This document shows, piece after piece, positions 61,836-64,000 of a stretch of 64,000 nucleotides of DNA (position 1 is its first letter; every line of letters starts with the position of its first letter). The notes under the pieces were generated by a model that did not search any database, was not told where the DNA came from, and saw only the letters and a list, made by a program, of their open reading frames with translations. Where the stretch lies: the NCBI RefSeq assembly GCF_017352135.1, contig NZ_CP071454.1, forward strand, positions 3,187,001-3,251,000, given 5' to 3'. Made by a program: the position numbers and the translations under genes. This stretch comes from Rhizobium lentis (lineage in GTDB: Bacteria; Pseudomonadota; Alphaproteobacteria; Rhizobiales; Rhizobiaceae).

Positions 61836-61860
61836 GCCCGGCTCTCGAGCCGGGCTTTTT
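61836..61860 (+). terminator. Rho-independent terminator after ropA
   Basis: GCCCGGCTC-TC-GAGCCGGGC is a perfect nine-base-pair stem followed by five T residues, 28 bases after the porin stop. Confidence 0.93.
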
Positions 61861-61966
61861 GTATTTGCGCGGAGCGGCATTTGGGTAATAGAAGGGTTCA
61901 AAGCAGCCCGCTATGCCGCGGCGGCCCGCGATGTGGAAGCTTTTTCCCCAAAGCCTTTAGATCGGC

Positions 61967-63070
61967 TCAGGCGTAGGCAAAGCCTTTGGTTACACCGACC
62001 GACGGAACATTGCGTGCCATGACTTTCAGATCCTCGCGAACCATCTCCGCAACCAGCTGATCGAGGCTGGTTTCATGTCTCCAGCCAAGCTTCGTATGCG
62101 CCTTCGTGGGATCGCCAATCAGAAGATCAACTTCGGTCGGACGGAAATAAGCGGGATCGATCTCCACCACACACTGACCGGATGTCTTGTCGTATCCCTT
62201 TTCCTCAACCCCGTTCCCGCGCCAATCGATCGGCATGCCCACCTTGGCAAAGGCCTTGTCCACGAAGGAACGAACCGAGTGCGTTTCGCCGGTCGCAAGG
62301 ACATAGTCCCCCGGCTCGTCCTGTTGCAGCATGAGCCACATGCCGCGGACATATTCGCGCGCATGCCCCCAGTCGCGCTTGGCATCCAAATTTCCGAGAT
62401 AAAGCCTATCCTGCAGGCCAAGATGGATCGCGGCTGCCGCCCGGGTGATTTTACGCGTCACGAATGTTTCGCCGCGGATCGGGCTTTCATGATTGAACAG
62501 AATGCCGTTCGAGGCATGAATCCCATACGCCTCGCGATAATTGACCACGATCCAATAGGCGTAGAGCTTGGCCGCCGCGTAGGGGGATCGAGGGTAGAAA
62601 GGCGTCGTTTCGCTTTGCGGCACTTCCTGGACTTTGCCGTAGAGCTCTGAGGTCGACGCTTGATAAAAGCGGGTCTTCTTGGTCAGCCCCAGGAGGCGAA
62701 TTGCTTCAAGCAGCCGAAGGGTGCCGGTGCCATCCGCGTTAGCCGTATATTCCGGCGTCTCGAAAGAGACTTGAACGTGGCTCTGCGCGGCGAGATTATA
62801 GATCTCGTCCGGCTGCGTCTCCTGAACCACACGGATGAGATTCGTCGAATCCGTCATGTCCCCGAAATGCAAGATGAAGCGAGGGTTCTCGACGTGCGGA
62901 TCCTCGTAGAGATGCTCGATGCGGCTGGTGTTGAAGGACGATGAGCGGCGCTTGAGGCCGTGAACTATATAGCCCTTCTCCAAGAGCATTTCGGCCAAAT
63001 AGGCCCCGTCCTGGCCCGTTATGCCCGTAATCAGCGCGACTTTTCGGTTCGCTCTCATTCCCGTATCCAT
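61967..63070 (-). CDS. gmd: GDP-mannose 4,6-dehydratase
   Basis: 367 residues, an extended SDR. NADP motif [23 protein letters not shown], then [19 protein letters not shown], the catalytic [35 protein letters not shown] (YxxxK), and [20 protein letters not shown]. It makes GDP-4-keto-6-deoxymannose, on the way to GDP-fucose, GDP-6-deoxytalose or GDP-perosamine for surface polysaccharide. It is cotranscribed with the polysaccharide co-polymerase gene 21 bases upstream. Confidence 0.96.
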   Translation of the reverse strand: MDTGMRANRKVALITGITGQDGAYLAEMLLEKGYIVHGLKRRSSSFNTSRIEHLYEDPHVENPRFILHFGDMTDSTNLIRVVQETQPDEIYNLAAQSHVQVSFETPEYTANADGTGTLRLLEAIRLLGLTKKTRFYQASTSELYGKVQEVPQSETTPFYPRSPYAAAKLYAYWIVVNYREAYGIHASNGILFNHESPIRGETFVTRKITRAAAAIHLGLQDRLYLGNLDAKRDWGHAREYVRGMWLMLQQDEPGDYVLATGETHSVRSFVDKAFAKVGMPIDWRGNGVEEKGYDKTSGQCVVEIDPAYFRPTEVDLLIGDPTKAHTKLGWRHETSLDQLVAEMVREDLKVMARNVPSVGVTKGFAYA

Positions 63071-63091
63071 GATCGCCCTCCAACTCGAATA

Positions 63092-64000
63092 CTAATGCAG
63101 AAGAATGTGATGCTTCATGGTTCGGACAATTCCAAGAATTGAACGATTGCCATTATGCGTGATGTATTCCTGCTTTGGATCGTAGTATTTCATCAAAGAT
63201 CTTGAAAAGAGCTCCGAGTCGCTAAAATTATACAGCGCGTGATTTTTGGCGTTTACATTGTTGATCGCGACATGGATTTCCGAGTTTCGCGAGCTTTTCA
63301 TTTGCTGCAGGCTGAATTCGACTGCGCGACGGCTCGTCTTTCCCCATCTAACCACTGCCAGTGTTCTTTCCGCCAGGGCAGTCAAATGCACGGTATCTGC
63401 CGAGGCGAGCACAGGCGCGCTGTCGAAGATGACAATCCGGCCGGCCGCGCCTGCCATCTCGATGATTTCTGCCAGGCCGTTCGCGCGGGCGCGCCGCTGG
63501 AGACTGAATTTGCCGGATGGAATGAAGTCGACACCGCTTGGATGATGGTAGACGATGTCGCGGATACCGCTCTCACCATTCAGGAATTCGTTCAATCCGT
63601 ACATCAGCCCCGACCTGAAAAACGAATCGAGTTTTCCCCGTGCAAGGTCGCCATCGACCAGCAGCACCGGAATTCCGCTGGCGGCAAGTTCGAGGGCCAG
63701 CGATCTCGCGACAAGCGATTTGCCTTCGCCGCTGTGAGCCGACGTAACCACGATACTGTTCGGCAACTTCCCGCCATTGGACTGCTTGAGTGAAAGCATC
63801 ACGGTACGGATTGCTTCGTCAAACATCCGCACCTGCATCTGTCCGAAAAGCGTTGTCGGATATTCATTCCGCCCCCGACTCGGGATAAGCCCAGCCGGTA
63901 TCGTGCGCGTCATTCCAGCGATCTGGTCGAAACTCCGGACCGTCCGGTCCCACATTTCGATCATCAAGGCAACCGTTACGGCTCCTGAGATTGCAGCCAG
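63092..64000 (-). CDS. Polysaccharide co-polymerase/BY-kinase, C-terminal part
   Basis: Open to the right edge; 302 residues are present. The first residues (LAAISGAVTVALMIEMWDR) are the second Wzz-type membrane helix, with the periplasmic domain beyond the window. The cytosolic kinase domain has Walker A SAHSGEGKS, Walker A prime VLLVDGDLARGK, and Walker B IVIFDSAPVL, the BY-kinase set, and a tail with tyrosines (MKYYDPKQEY). Such ExoP/Wzc-type proteins set polysaccharide chain length. Confidence 0.88.
   Translation of the reverse strand: MAAISGAVTVALMIEMWDRTVRSFDQIAGMTRTIPAGLIPSRGRNEYPTTLFGQMQVRMFDEAIRTVMLSLKQSNGGKLPNSIVVTSAHSGEGKSLVARSLALELAASGIPVLLVDGDLARGKLDSFFRSGLMYGLNEFLNGESGIRDIVYHHPSGVDFIPSGKFSLQRRARANGLAEIIEMAGAAGRIVIFDSAPVLASADTVHLTALAERTLAVVRWGKTSRRAVEFSLQQMKSSRNSEIHVAINNVNAKNHALYNFSDSELFSRSLMKYYDPKQEYITHNGNRSILGIVRTMKHHILLH

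Noticed and set aside
1..64000. CRISPR arrays, insertion sequences, prophage or integrase genes
   Set aside because: No regular spaced repeats, transposase, integrase or phage structural genes were seen in either strand.

Overview
The window is a GC-rich chromosomal segment from an alphaproteobacterium of the Rhizobium/Agrobacterium group, most likely a Rhizobium close to R. etli or R. leguminosarum. The evidence is gene content: a RopA-type porin, a LPS galacturonosyltransferase (rgt) cluster, an iolR-iolCDEB locus with a divergent Gfo/Idh oxidoreductase, a Tad/Cpa pilus locus, a host-attachment family protein and rhizobial-type intergenic palindromes. Nothing looks like a prophage, insertion sequence, CRISPR array or plasmid origin. 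The segment reads as ordinary chromosome with a few decayed genes.

Layout. 1-15.5 kb is mixed housekeeping: the start of an RND efflux adaptor, a frameshifted aminoglycoside-phosphotransferase-like gene, an atypical SDR, ETF:quinone oxidoreductase, a lipoprotein L,D-transpeptidase, an EamA exporter divergent from an Lrp/AsnC regulator, mgtE, a quinone-reductase-like dehydrogenase divergent from an HxlR regulator, an MFS exporter, a lipid kinase, and a divergent glutamine-synthetase-like/aminotransferase pair that fits putrescine catabolism. 15.5-29.8 kb is a complete Tad/Flp pilus locus: cpaA divergent from pilA-cpaB-cpaC-lipoprotein-tadG/E/E-cpaE-L,D-transpeptidase-cpaF-tadB-tadC-AAA ATPase-coiled-coil membrane protein, with a TadD-like TPR lipoprotein facing it. 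30-37.4 kb holds three tandem PMT/ArnT-like membrane glycosyltransferases, a polyprenyl-phosphate glycosyltransferase and a flippase-like membrane protein. Together they fit dodecaprenyl-phosphate-galacturonate synthesis and LPS decoration.

37.3-40.1 kb is an ECF42-type sigma factor with three DGPF/YCII proteins. Two divergent copies of the expected ECF42 promoter lie there, one of them reading into a 71-residue membrane protein. 40-50 kb has AMP nucleosidase, small secreted or membrane proteins, a Sel1-like protein behind a structured leader, a VOC protein, a PLP aminotransferase, two PilZ paralogues, a host-attachment protein, a LysR regulator, a glyoxalase-like gene broken by an exact 40-bp tandem duplication, and a MATE exporter. 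50-60 kb is myo-inositol catabolism (iolB, E, D, C, the RpiR-type regulator, a divergent inositol-dehydrogenase-like gene) followed by a ferredoxin-reductase-type flavoprotein. 60-64 kb has tRNA-Ser(GCU), the porin, GDP-mannose 4,6-dehydratase and the cytoplasmic end of a polysaccharide co-polymerase/BY-kinase.

The points most worth following are the paired ECF42 promoters and their small-protein target, the L,D-transpeptidase and AAA ATPase built into the pilus locus, the decayed duplicate of the flippase start inside the rgt cluster, the 40-bp duplication that could be a reversible on/off switch, and paired inverted repeats in front of mgtE.
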